NCBI GenBank assembly: GCA_964448755.1
Contig: CAYUXF010000025.1
Location: 1 to 21,676, forward strand
Direction: 5' to 3'
Length of the DNA: 21,676 nt
Source of the DNA: CAYUXF01 sp964448755
GTDB lineage: Bacteria > Margulisbacteria > Termititenacia > Termititenacales > CAYUXF01
The position numbers and the translations under genes are program-made. This document shows positions 13,036-21,425 of this stretch, piece after piece (the first letter of the stretch is position 1; each line of letters begins with the position of its first letter). Under the pieces are notes generated by a model. The model had not been told where the DNA came from. It did no database searches and saw only the letters and a program-made list of their open reading frames with translations.

Positions 13036-15543
13036 ATGCTTAGTAAATTAAAGATATTATTTCTGCTCATCATGCTGTTAATAAGCACAGCCTGGGCAGA
13101 GCTCAATCTTCTGCTAACAGAAGAACAGGGCCGCAGCGTCTTTGAGAGAAATAGCACATATCGGATCTATTTAAAAATAGCGCCGACAGAAACACATATT
13201 ATTGGCGCGATCGGCGAGCTCTATATTGAATATGATAAGACGATCTTTGAAGAGGTCACTGCTTTTCAAAGAGATTATCATCAGCTGCCCAGCAGTATCT
13301 GGGAAAGCGAAAAAATAAATTTTGATCACACTTATGCCAGCGGCTTAAATAAACGCTGTATTGAATACTCTAAAACCGACAACAACGGCCCCTTCTGGAC
13401 AGTCTCTACAACAGCCAATATTTATGCTATTGATCTGAAAGTAAGAACCAATGCCGTCACCGGCAATACAACAATTAATTTTATTTACAGTCCCGATAAC
13501 AGTAAAACTAAAATGATCGACAAAAACGGCAAAGTCATCAGTTTAAAAACACATGATCTGACCGCATTTATTGATCTTGACCGAACCGCGCCAATAACAG
13601 AGATCAATTACGCCGGCGGGATCTATAATTACGCCCCGCCATTGCGATTAAGAACGAACGAAGATGCCATTATTCACTATACCGTTGTTGGCGGGTCTAA
13701 TTTACCGCAGCAACAGACAGTCAGTAAAAATAACTGGTCTGGCATTATTCCGCTCCCTGCCGAAGCAGAAAGCGTCTGCTATTCAACCATTTACTACTAC
13801 AGTGAAGACTTCGCTTTAGATAAAGAACATAATATTGAAGAAGAGCGGGCTTATGTTTTTACTGTTGATATGCAACAGCCTGTCATTAGCAACGTCCGGG
13901 TTCCAACCCAAGGGATCCCCGCCGGCACAATTGCCGAAGTTCATTTTGATGCTTTTGACAGCGTCGGCATCGGCTCCTTGGAGGTGTTAATTGGCGGCAA
14001 ACCTGCTTATCTTTACTCCGGCAGCGGCAACGATACTTATATCTACCGACGGAATATTGACGGCACAGAAAACCCGGATGGCATTTTAAAAATAACGTTA
14101 ACGGACCGGGCCGGCAATACAACAGTTAACCAGGAAGCCCATATTTTACTGGATTTCGGCGGACCGGAATTTTATAATATCAGCAGCGCGCCAGACCCTG
14201 CACAGATCAATCAAGAGATAATCATCTCTTTTAACGCCTCCGAGCTATTAAGAGAAAATCCTGTTGTTCTGGCAGGCGGCAACCCGGCCAGTTATATTGC
14301 CTTTAATGAAAGTAACATGAGTTACCTCTACCGCTATAAAGTGACCGCCAATGGCTGGTATGTTGATCTCTCTTTTATTCCCGACAACACCCCGCCTTTT
14401 ACAGAAAGAAATTTACCACAAAAATTCGCCACGGAAGTCTGTTATAATACCTCTGTCTATTTCAGAATCAGCGATACCAAGAGCGATGTTAATACCCGAA
14501 ATATGTCCGTTTATATTAATGATGTTTTATCTTACCGCAATGGCTATTTCCTTAACTGCAATACAGAAAAAAGCAGAATAATTTACCGTGACGGCTTGCC
14601 TAATTTCATTTATGTCCCTTCACAGGAATTCATGCCCGGCAGCAGAGTTACGGTTAAAATTTCTGTTGCCGATATGGATGGCAATGTTTTAAATGAAGAA
14701 TATTATTTTGATACCGGCTCTGCCAGAGACACCCGCCCGCCGGAAATAGCCAAGATCTTTCCGACAGAGAACAGTGAAAAGATCGCCTGCGAAACACCGC
14801 TTTATTTTGAAGCTTACGATAACAACGGCTGCGGTATCGCTATCGATAAGCTCAACCTGGTCATTGCCGAAGTGGTCAGCACAGCGGCACCGGAAATATT
14901 AAATAATCTATACATCACCAAATTAATCACCGTCAGCGATATTAATGAGCTATTCAGTAGTTCCGCTCAAGGCGAAAATATCAATTTAAAAACCAGTGCA
15001 CTAAATATTTCCGGCCAAATAAATAAAGAAAGTGTTATTGATGCCAGTATTTTTCAGAAAAATTATACCGGCAGTATTGTGCCGAACTTAGTAGGAGACA
15101 TGGTCGTTTCAATCTTACCGGAAGAACATTTCAATAAAGGCTCATTGGTCGCCTGTCAGGTAACCGTAGAAGATCTAGCAGTTGTTCCTAACCAGGTAAC
15201 CTACAACTGGCTCTTTAATATTATTTCTGCCGAAACACCACCAGAAGTTTTGAGCAGAAAACCACTGGCCTGGCCGACGATCTACAACCCGGTCAATAAT
15301 GATAACAAGAATCAGCTACTGACATTCAGCATTAAAGAAGCAGGAGAGATAAAGATCAGAATGTATGATCTCTCCGGCGACATGATCTGGGAACACAAAT
15401 ATCTGGCCGAAGCTGGTTATCAAGCGATCCCCTGGAATGGCAAAAACAGCCGGGGCGAGATAGTCGGCAACGGCGTCTATATTTGGTACATTTTAGAGAA
15501 TAACAAAGTTATCGGCCGCGGCAAATCTATCATTATGAAATAA
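13036..15543 (+). CDS. Large secreted protein: cohesin-like domain, Ig-like modules, FlgD/type-A-CTD-like C-terminus
   Basis: An 835-residue exported protein. Residues 1-21 are a signal peptide (ends STAWA). Residues about 22-180 are cohesin-like: NSTYRIYLKIAPTETHIIG, IGELYIEYDKTIFEEV, and AIDLKVRTNAVTGNTTINF. Residues 185-275 form a chitobiase-like Ig module. Residues 280-372 are an Ig-like module of the type in the previous gene (YIYRRNIDGTE, ITLTDRAGN); a second copy from 373 breaks off near 440. The final 80 residues match FlgD-like Ig domains and the type A C-terminal domain of type IX secretion cargo: LTFSIKEAGEIKIRMYDLSG, IPWNGKNSRGEIVGNGVYIW, ending GRGKSIIMK. TAGGAG precedes the ATG. 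The gene is followed, after 111 bp, by a PorV-like gene. It is the largest gene here and a likely scaffold. Confidence 0.7.
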   Translation: MLSKLKILFLLIMLLISTAWAELNLLLTEEQGRSVFERNSTYRIYLKIAPTETHIIGAIGELYIEYDKTIFEEVTAFQRDYHQLPSSIWESEKINFDHTYASGLNKRCIEYSKTDNNGPFWTVSTTANIYAIDLKVRTNAVTGNTTINFIYSPDNSKTKMIDKNGKVISLKTHDLTAFIDLDRTAPITEINYAGGIYNYAPPLRLRTNEDAIIHYTVVGGSNLPQQQTVSKNNWSGIIPLPAEAESVCYSTIYYYSEDFALDKEHNIEEERAYVFTVDMQQPVISNVRVPTQGIPAGTIAEVHFDAFDSVGIGSLEVLIGGKPAYLYSGSGNDTYIYRRNIDGTENPDGILKITLTDRAGNTTVNQEAHILLDFGGPEFYNISSAPDPAQINQEIIISFNASELLRENPVVLAGGNPASYIAFNESNMSYLYRYKVTANGWYVDLSFIPDNTPPFTERNLPQKFATEVCYNTSVYFRISDTKSDVNTRNMSVYINDVLSYRNGYFLNCNTEKSRIIYRDGLPNFIYVPSQEFMPGSRVTVKISVADMDGNVLNEEYYFDTGSARDTRPPEIAKIFPTENSEKIACETPLYFEAYDNNGCGIAIDKLNLVIAEVVSTAAPEILNNLYITKLITVSDINELFSSSAQGENINLKTSALNISGQINKESVIDASIFQKNYTGSIVPNLVGDMVVSILPEEHFNKGSLVACQVTVEDLAVVPNQVTYNWLFNIISAETPPEVLSRKPLAWPTIYNPVNNDNKNQLLTFSIKEAGEIKIRMYDLSGDMIWEHKYLAEAGYQAIPWNGKNSRGEIVGNGVYIWYILENNKVIGRGKSIIMK

Positions 15544-15654
15544 TATTTAAAAATCGCAGTTATATTTTCAGTCAAAAGTGGGCATATATATCATAGGATT
15601 ATAGGATAGCAGCTTTATATAAAGAGCAGTGCTAGACTATTAAGGGGGAGCAAT
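15544..15654 (+). promoter_or_regulatory. Intergenic region before the PorV-like gene, with second TGGGCATATAT copy
   Basis: This 111-bp gap contains TGGGCATATAT at 15579-15589, shared with the region before 9513, then a direct repeat ATAGGAT (15594-15600 and 15602-15608), a 12-bp palindrome CTTTATATAAAG (15613-15624 or within one base), and the Shine-Dalgarno AGGGGGAG before TTG 15655. The motif suggests a second promoter for the PorV-like gene, co-regulated with the operon. No terminator hairpin is visible. Confidence 0.5.
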
Positions 15655-16734
15655 TTGTTCAAAAGACTATTGCCATTAATAATTATTATTTTGCTTATTC
15701 ACTTAAGCCAGGCGGAGACTTACTACCATAAGGACCATCTTTTTAATTTAGGTGTCGGCGCCAGGCCTTTGGGCATGGGTAAAAGTTTTTCGGCCGTCAA
15801 TAATGATGTCAATATGATGCTCTTTAATCCTGCCGGGATGGCAACTATTGAAAATTTTCAAATCATGGGTTTAAAAAGCCAGCGCATGATCGATGTCAAT
15901 CAATACACTTTCTTGAGCGGTTATAAAATAAATAAAATAAATACGGTTATTGGCCTTGGTTATATTGATCTTTCCCTGCAAAATATTTTACTAGCCGACC
16001 CCACGCTCGACAGCAACGGTTACCCGATTATCGGCGGCAAAGCCTCTTATAGCGAACGGGTCTATATCATAAATTTAGCCAAAAAAATTCACGATAAACA
16101 TGCGCTGGGTTTTAATTATAAGATCTATCATAATAACCTGGACAATGATAATACTGAACTTTTTGACCGGTATAACGCCGAAGGGAATAGTATCGATCTT
16201 GGGTACCAATATCTGGCTAATAAATATCTAAAATTAGGCGTCTCTTACCAGAACGTTATCGGCAACTTAAAGTGGAGTACCGAAACCGAAGAAAAAATAG
16301 AAGGCAAAACCAATATTGGCGCCGCCTTTAAAAGCTCATTTATGGGCAATGATCTCCTGTTAACTGTTGACCACGGGATTGCCGAAAATGACCCGCCGTT
16401 AACACATGCCGGCCTGGAAATAAATTTACAATCCTACATCTCTTTGCGCTACGGTCTTAATCAACGCGTCTGGAAAGACACCACCAAGTTCTCACAAACT
16501 ATCGGCGCCGGCTTACAGTATATGGGTTTAAATTTTGACTACACTTATTATCCAGACTTCGGTGAAAACATTGACCCCAAACACTTCTTCTCGGTAACTT
16601 ATCAGTTCACCCCTTTTGAAAAAGCGGTGGCCAAACCGCCGGTAGCTAAACCAGCTGAACAGCCAGCCGAGCCAGCCTCATTTAAAGAAGAATATGAGGA
16701 TATTGAATATATTTACATGAAACGAAATAATTAA
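15655..16734 (+). CDS. PorV/UPF0164-family outer-membrane beta-barrel protein
   Basis: A 359-residue outer-membrane protein. Residues 1-20 are a signal peptide ending LSQA. The N-terminal phrase NLGVGARPLGMGKSFSAVNN followed by MMLFNPAGMA is the hallmark of the PorV/PorQ/UPF0164 group of FadL-like barrels. Repeated amphipathic strands follow to about residue 325, ending HFFSVTYQFTPF. After the barrel comes a Pro/Ala-rich linker (KPPVAKPAEQPAEP) and a charged tail. The start is a TTG with AGGGGGAG (15643-15650) just before it; no ATG is near. In type IX secretion PorV carries cargo with a C-terminal domain, and the gene just upstream ends in such a domain, so a shuttle role is a fair hypothesis. 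Its stop overlaps the convergent purB stop by 3 bases within TTAA. Confidence 0.8.
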   Translation: MFKRLLPLIIIILLIHLSQAETYYHKDHLFNLGVGARPLGMGKSFSAVNNDVNMMLFNPAGMATIENFQIMGLKSQRMIDVNQYTFLSGYKINKINTVIGLGYIDLSLQNILLADPTLDSNGYPIIGGKASYSERVYIINLAKKIHDKHALGFNYKIYHNNLDNDNTELFDRYNAEGNSIDLGYQYLANKYLKLGVSYQNVIGNLKWSTETEEKIEGKTNIGAAFKSSFMGNDLLLTVDHGIAENDPPLTHAGLEINLQSYISLRYGLNQRVWKDTTKFSQTIGAGLQYMGLNFDYTYYPDFGENIDPKHFFSVTYQFTPFEKAVAKPPVAKPAEQPAEPASFKEEYEDIEYIYMKRNN

Positions 16735-18023
16735 CCAAGGATCCGCTTGTAAATAATATCTATATGCCGCAAGGTATACTCATAATCAAAAAAGCTCAGT
16801 AGCTCTTCTTCTGTCAAATGTTTAAGAACATCTTTATCCGCTAAAATATTTTCCCTAAATGAACCGTCTTCATCGCGGGCCTTTAGGGCATTGCGCTGCA
16901 CATATTTATAGGCCTCTTCTCTGGTCAACCCTTTCTGGATCAACTCCAACAAAACTCTTTGCGAAAAAATAATGCCGCCGTAAGCGTCCATATTTTTCTT
17001 CATCCGCTCAGGATATATCTCTAAACCAGCAATAACGTTCTTAATAAGCTTAAACATATAGTTTAAAAGAATTGTCCCATCAGAAAAAATAATCCGCTCA
17101 GCACCGGAGTGTGAAATATCACGTTCATGCCAGAGGGCCACATTTTCCAGAGCAGTCAAAGAATATCCTCTAATTACGCGAGCTAACCCGGTGATCCGCT
17201 CACAAGTGATCGGATTGCGTTTATGCGGCATAGCCGAAGAACCCTTCTGGCCTTTACCAAAAGGCTCGGCTGCTTCGGCAGTATCGGTCTTTTGCAACAA
17301 TCTGATCTCTGTCGCCATTTTTTCCAGTGACGCGGCAATTAAAGCCAGGGTTGTCATGAACTGGGCGTGACGATCACGCTGAATTATCTGCGTAGAGATA
17401 GCACAAGGTGTTAACCCTAATTTTTCACAAGTAAATTTTTCAACCTGAGGATCAATATTGGAATATGTTCCCACCGCGCCTGAAATTAACCCGACAGAAA
17501 TTATTTCCCTAGCCTCCTGTAGCCGTTTCTTATTGCGCTTCATCTCTTCATACCACAAAAGCATCTTTAAGCCGAAGGTCATCGGCTCGGCATGGATACC
17601 GTGAGTGCGGCCGATCATCACTACATCTTTATATTCAATGGCTTTTGTTTTTAATATTTCAATATATTCTTCGATATCGTTCAATAAAATATCAGCAGCT
17701 TCTTTTAATAACAGCGAATTCGCGGTATCGCCGACATCGGAAGAGGTCAAGCCCATATGCACAAAACGGGAAGAAGGCCCGATATTTTCCGCTAAATTAG
17801 TTAAAAAAGCGATCACATCGTGATTGGTCTCTTTCTCTATTTCATCTATTCTTTCCACAGAAAAAGAAGCTTTTGTTTTAATATTTTTAAGGTCTTCGTC
17901 AGAAATATTGCCAAGCTGATTATGTGCTTCACAAGCGGCTATTTCTATTTCCAGCCACTTTTGAAATTTATTCTGTAAACTCCAGATGTTTCTCATTTCC
18001 GGCAATGAATAACGCTCTATCAT
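16731..18023 (-). CDS. purB: Adenylosuccinate lyase
   Basis: A 430-residue enzyme that removes fumarate from SAICAR and from adenylosuccinate in purine synthesis; cytosolic and homotetrameric in the family. The signature loop GSSAMPHKRNP (261-271) includes the catalytic serine. TSSDVGDT (93-100) and RTHGIHAEP (139-147), with the general-acid histidine, are intact, and QRDRHAQF is the usual third region. Length is that of the short Bacillus-type PurB. ATG 18023 is set by AGAGGAG (18031-18037) 7 nt upstream. It has its own extended -10 promoter in the 64-bp gap after mlaD, and converges on the PorV-like gene with overlapping stops. Nothing unusual in the protein; it looks functional. Confidence 0.96.
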   Translation of the reverse strand: MIERYSLPEMRNIWSLQNKFQKWLEIEIAACEAHNQLGNISDEDLKNIKTKASFSVERIDEIEKETNHDVIAFLTNLAENIGPSSRFVHMGLTSSDVGDTANSLLLKEAADILLNDIEEYIEILKTKAIEYKDVVMIGRTHGIHAEPMTFGLKMLLWYEEMKRNKKRLQEAREIISVGLISGAVGTYSNIDPQVEKFTCEKLGLTPCAISTQIIQRDRHAQFMTTLALIAASLEKMATEIRLLQKTDTAEAAEPFGKGQKGSSAMPHKRNPITCERITGLARVIRGYSLTALENVALWHERDISHSGAERIIFSDGTILLNYMFKLIKNVIAGLEIYPERMKKNMDAYGGIIFSQRVLLELIQKGLTREEAYKYVQRNALKARDEDGSFRENILADKDVLKHLTEEELLSFFDYEYTLRHIDIIYKRILG

Positions 18024-18067
18024 CTCTCTGCTCCTCTTAACTGTTTTGATTTTTCTCTAGAAAAAAG

Positions 18068-18076
18068 ATTATAACA
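18068..18076 (-). promoter_or_regulatory. Extended -10 promoter of purB
   Basis: TGTTATAAT on the minus strand is a perfect extended -10 with a poor -35. It predicts a leader of about 40 nt that contains the AGAGGAG ribosome binding site. Confidence 0.65.
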
Positions 18077-18087
18077 TGATTGTTATT

Positions 18088-18900
18088 TTAGAAAAGTTTA
18101 ACTTTAAACCCTTTTTCATTGAGTTTATCAGTAATTTCTTTTAGATTCTTAAGCGTTTTTTCAATATTTTCTTTATTTTCCGGCTTTTCTGTAAACGCAT
18201 TTATTTCTTTTAAAATAACTTCCAGTTTTTGCGAAGAATCTTTTAAATTACGGACAATCGTTTTAACATCGCTATCATCAGAAACAGTTAAAACTTCCAA
18301 CTCCGTAGTTATTTTATCTAATTTTTTTAAAGTAGCTGAAATATAGGGGGCACTCTGTGCTAGTTCCGCGGTAACTTTTTCTATATTATCCGCACTGCGA
18401 GAAACTTTTGTTTTCAGCTCAGAGCTTGTCAGCAATTCATTGATATTCTTGATCATTAATTGCACTTCTTCCATTGAACGAGCACCTTCATCAATAAAAT
18501 CAACTATTCCGGCAACCGAGATCCCTTCTACTTGATCACCATTTTGCAAAATATCAACACTGCTACCAGGCACAACATTAATATATTTTTGTCCGACCAA
18601 ACCGTCAAAAGAAACTCTAAAACGAGAATCTGCGGGAATGCTAACGCCAGACTTAATTTTAACGTAAACTTTTATTTTATCGGCCTGCGGTAAAATAGCC
18701 GTTACTTCGCCGACCTTATAGCCACGATAGCGAACTTCACCTGTCTCCAGTAGACCACCGACATTAGAAAATTCGCCGATCAATTGATAAGAATCGTAAC
18801 GTGAAGCAGCACCAGACTTCCAGGTAAACAAAACGACCATCAGCACAAAACCAATAACCGCCATTAAGCCTATTTTCACATATGTAAATCTATTTTCCAT
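18088..18900 (-). CDS. mlaD: MlaD-family MCE-domain substrate-binding protein
   Basis: A 270-residue inner-membrane-anchored periplasmic protein of an MCE lipid-transport system. A single N-terminal membrane segment spans residues about 8-27 (VKIGLMAVIGFVLMVVLF). The MCE domain covers about 38-112, with FSNVGGLLETGEVRYRGYKV and the conserved PADSRFRVSFDGLVGQKYI then PGSS. The rest is a coiled-coil-like tail of repeated leucines and lysines that may reach across the periplasm. ATG 18900 has AAAGGG about 6 nt upstream; the frame is open to a TTG at 18915 but this is less likely. It is the last gene of the acpS-nnrD-mlaE-mlaF-mlaD run, separated from mlaF by 101 bp that holds a hairpin. MCE hexamers bind lipids moving between the two membranes. 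Confidence 0.9.
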   Translation of the reverse strand: MENRFTYVKIGLMAVIGFVLMVVLFTWKSGAASRYDSYQLIGEFSNVGGLLETGEVRYRGYKVGEVTAILPQADKIKVYVKIKSGVSIPADSRFRVSFDGLVGQKYINVVPGSSVDILQNGDQVEGISVAGIVDFIDEGARSMEEVQLMIKNINELLTSSELKTKVSRSADNIEKVTAELAQSAPYISATLKKLDKITTELEVLTVSDDSDVKTIVRNLKDSSQKLEVILKEINAFTEKPENKENIEKTLKNLKEITDKLNEKGFKVKLF

Positions 18901-18948
18901 AAAGACCCTTTCCAAATAATTTTAACACTTCAAGTTCTTTTTTAGGCT

Positions 18949-18990
18949 CCCCTTCTCCCTTCGGGAGAAGGGGATAGGGGGATGAGGGGT
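18949..18990. repeat. REP-like GC-rich hairpin between mlaF and mlaD
   Basis: CCCCTTCTCCC (18949-18959) and GGGAGAAGGGG (18963-18973) form an 11-bp perfect stem with a TTC loop, followed by GGGGGATGAGGGG. This layout is that of a widespread class of REP-like intergenic repeats (variants of CCCTCTCCC...GGGAGAGGG...GGTGAGGG). It is far richer in GC than its surroundings. No T-run follows on either strand, so it is not a normal terminator. Confidence 0.7.
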
Positions 18991-19001
18991 TTCTTTAGAA
19001 A

Positions 19002-19739
19002 TTATACCATGCCGGCAGCAATAAATTTCTGCAATTCTGGACTGGCACAAAGGCCATTAGTTAAGCATTCTTTAGTACCAACATTTTCCAAACGACCATT
19101 ATTAAGATAAACAATCCGGTCGGAAACCCTAAAAATAGTACTCATTTGATGAGTAACAACTATTGAGGTTATTTTCAGTTCATTCTTTAAACGAACTATC
19201 AGCTCCTCAATATTTTTTGAGACCAGTGGATCAAGGCCGGTCGTCGGCTCATCGTATAAAATAATTTCCGGTTCTATAGCCAAGGCTCTGGCAATACTGA
19301 CCCTTTTTTTCATGCCGCCGGAAAGTGAAGCGGGATAAAGCTCTGCGCTGTTAGCCAGGCCGACCCACTCCAATTTTTCCATAACTATCTTTTTAACATA
19401 AGCTTCATTTTTATATTTACCTTCTACCAGACCAAAGGCCACATTATCATAAACACTCATCGAATCAAAAAGAGCGGCACCCTGAAAAACAAAACCAAAT
19501 TTTTTACGCAGTGCGGTCCGGTCTTCTTTATTAGCGTTGACGATATTGCGCCCTTCAATGTATATTTCGCCGCTATCCGGCTTAACTAACCCCATGATCA
19601 AACGCAATAAAGTGCTCTTGCCGCAGCCCGAAGGCCCAATGATCGTTAAGATCTCGCCGCTATAGACCTCTAAACTGACATCGCGCAGGATCTCTTTCTC
19701 GGCAAAATTTTTAAAAATATTGTTTATTTTTATGATCAT
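19002..19739 (-). CDS. mlaF: MlaF-family ABC transporter ATP-binding protein
   Basis: A 245-residue cytosolic ATPase that powers the MCE lipid transporter. Walker A is GPSGCGKST (35-43), the Q-loop glutamine is in FVFQGAALFDSMSV (Gln86), the signature is LSGGMKKR (139-146), Walker B is IILYDE (159-164), and the switch histidine is in VVTHQMS. FQGAALFDSMSV and LSGGMKKRVSIARAL are characteristic of the Mla/Ttg2A/TGD3 branch. ATG 19739 lies 7 bp after the mlaE stop. The family role is retrograde or anterograde phospholipid movement between inner and outer membranes, which supports a diderm host. Confidence 0.95.
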   Translation of the reverse strand: MIIKINNIFKNFAEKEILRDVSLEVYSGEILTIIGPSGCGKSTLLRLIMGLVKPDSGEIYIEGRNIVNANKEDRTALRKKFGFVFQGAALFDSMSVYDNVAFGLVEGKYKNEAYVKKIVMEKLEWVGLANSAELYPASLSGGMKKRVSIARALAIEPEIILYDEPTTGLDPLVSKNIEELIVRLKNELKITSIVVTHQMSTIFRVSDRIVYLNNGRLENVGTKECLTNGLCASPELQKFIAAGMV

Positions 19740-19746
19740 TTTAGTT

Positions 19747-20511
19747 TCAACTATAAATTATTAAAGAAAGAAAATAATTTAAAATAAAGACCGTTAGGAG
19801 CGATGTAACTACCGCCTTAGTCGTAGCAACACCAACGCCCAGCGCGCCATGCTCAGTTTCCAAACCTTTGCGGCAGGAAATAACAGCTATTGCCATGCCA
19901 AAAAAAAGAGCCTTAATTAAACCACCAGAAAGATCGAGCATGGAAGGCATTCCTTTAACAGAGTTATAAAAAATCACCGAATTAACAGCCATTACTTTTA
20001 CTGACATAAAGTAACTACCTAAGAGAGAAATAACATCAAAAAAAACAACCAGAAAAGGAAAAGAAAAAGTTATGGCCCAGATACGCGGTGTTAAAAGATA
20101 ACGATATTCATCAATACCAAAACTTTTAATGACATCAACCTGCTCCGTAACTTTCATACTGCCGATCTCAGCGGCAATAGCCGAACCGACGCGCCCAGAA
20201 ACAATAACAGCGCTTAAAAGTGGTGCCAACTCACGCCAAATAGCAATAGCAATGACACCGCCAATAGCTTGATCACCACCATACTTAACAAATTCCTTTG
20301 TGATCTGCATAGCAAAAACCATACCGACAAAGAAAGCGGTTATTAAAATGATCGGCACAGAATCATAGCCCAGATGAACTATCTGCTGACGTAGATTTTT
20401 TAAATGAACTTTACCGGTCAATAAATGCCACAAAGCAAAATAGAGAACTTTTAAAGACTCACCGACTTCACCTAAAAAATAAATTACGGTTTTACCGATA
20501 TAGACTAACAA
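19747..20511 (-). CDS. mlaE: MlaE-family ABC transporter permease
   Basis: A 254-residue inner-membrane protein, the permease of the MCE lipid transporter. It has about five to six hydrophobic segments and the conserved cytoplasmic region ELAPLLSAVIVSGRVGSA followed by IAAEIGSMKVTEQVDVI, LTPRIWA and the C-terminal GVGVATTKAVV. Length is usual for MlaE. The start is a TTG (20509-20511) directly after the nnrD stop, with AAAGGAG five nt before it, so translation is coupled to nnrD. mlaF follows 7 bp downstream. Confidence 0.95.
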   Translation of the reverse strand: MLVYIGKTVIYFLGEVGESLKVLYFALWHLLTGKVHLKNLRQQIVHLGYDSVPIILITAFFVGMVFAMQITKEFVKYGGDQAIGGVIAIAIWRELAPLLSAVIVSGRVGSAIAAEIGSMKVTEQVDVIKSFGIDEYRYLLTPRIWAITFSFPFLVVFFDVISLLGSYFMSVKVMAVNSVIFYNSVKGMPSMLDLSGGLIKALFFGMAIAVISCRKGLETEHGALGVGVATTKAVVTSLLTVFILNYFLSLIIYS

Positions 20512-21405
20512 TTAAACTCCTTTTAACTGTTTAAGCGCCGCTGGAATATTTTCTAAAATATCTGAGGCAATTATACCATCTTGCGATCTTTTTAAAGCAG
20601 CTAGATTACCAGCCAAAGAATGGACTGTGACACCAGAAATAGCAGCACGCAAAACAGAAAACTTATTAGCCGCCAATAACCCCGCTATAACTCCCGCCAA
20701 GACATCGCCAGAACCAGCCGTGGCCATACCAGGGTTGCCAAGCGCCGAAACAAAATAATCTTTAGCTGACGATTCTACCAAATATGTCTGGTGTGATTTA
20801 AGAACAACAGTTACATTATATTTATTGGCCGCCAACCAGGCAGCATTAGCCGGATCTTCTTTAATTTCATTGATACTGCGGTCCAACAACCGGGATATTT
20901 CACCAAAATGCGGCGTAATAACAGCCGGCATCTTCAATGGCCGAACTATTTTTTTTAAACCCCGCAAAGCGTCAGCATCAATAACAACATTTAAATATGG
21001 TAATTCATTAGAAATAAACTCCAGCAAATTTCTAACAAAGTCAGTTGTACTTTCCAGAGCAGAAAGTCCGGGCCCAATTAAAACAACATCAAACCTCTTT
21101 AACAACGGCAATAACTGCTCAACTGCCCGCAAAGAAATATTACCTGTATTTTCATATAAAAGCGGCAATGTCATGACCTCTATATTTTCAACATCAACAA
21201 GATCAGTAAGATACCCGGGCACCGCCAAAGAAACAACACCAGCACCGGAACGAAGGACACTGCGGCTGGCCAAAAGCGCTGCGCCGCTCATGCCACGTGA
21301 ACCGGCAACCACTAAAACCCGGCCAATGGAATTTTTATGGACATTTACCGCACGCCGCGGCAGGAGTTTTGCTATCTCTTCTAATGTAAATTCGATCCGG
21401 CGCAT
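20512..21405 (-). CDS. nnrD: ADP-dependent (S)-NAD(P)H-hydrate dehydratase
   Basis: A 297-residue cytosolic repair enzyme of the ribokinase-like YjeF C-terminal/CARKD family that dehydrates damaged NAD(P)H hydrate. Motifs are GRVLVVAGSRGMSGAALLAS, VSLAVP, GPGLS, VIDADAL, TPHFGE and the nucleotide/catalytic loop GNPGMATAGSGDVLAG. It lacks the NnrE epimerase half that many bacteria fuse to it, so any epimerase must be encoded elsewhere. ATG 21405 has no good Shine-Dalgarno and lies 20 bp after the acpS stop. The acpS-nnrD order is common in bacteria. Confidence 0.94.
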   Translation of the reverse strand: MRRIEFTLEEIAKLLPRRAVNVHKNSIGRVLVVAGSRGMSGAALLASRSVLRSGAGVVSLAVPGYLTDLVDVENIEVMTLPLLYENTGNISLRAVEQLLPLLKRFDVVLIGPGLSALESTTDFVRNLLEFISNELPYLNVVIDADALRGLKKIVRPLKMPAVITPHFGEISRLLDRSINEIKEDPANAAWLAANKYNVTVVLKSHQTYLVESSAKDYFVSALGNPGMATAGSGDVLAGVIAGLLAANKFSVLRAAISGVTVHSLAGNLAALKRSQDGIIASDILENIPAALKQLKGV

Positions 21406-21425
21406 TATCTGCTTATTTTATAACT

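Noticed and set aside
13886..14122. Minus-strand open frame rich in Arg and Cys
   Set aside because: Low-quality composition, antisense to the clear Ig-like module coding sequence.
18949..18973. Hairpin as terminator after mlaF
   Set aside because: No T-run follows the stem on the transcribed strand.
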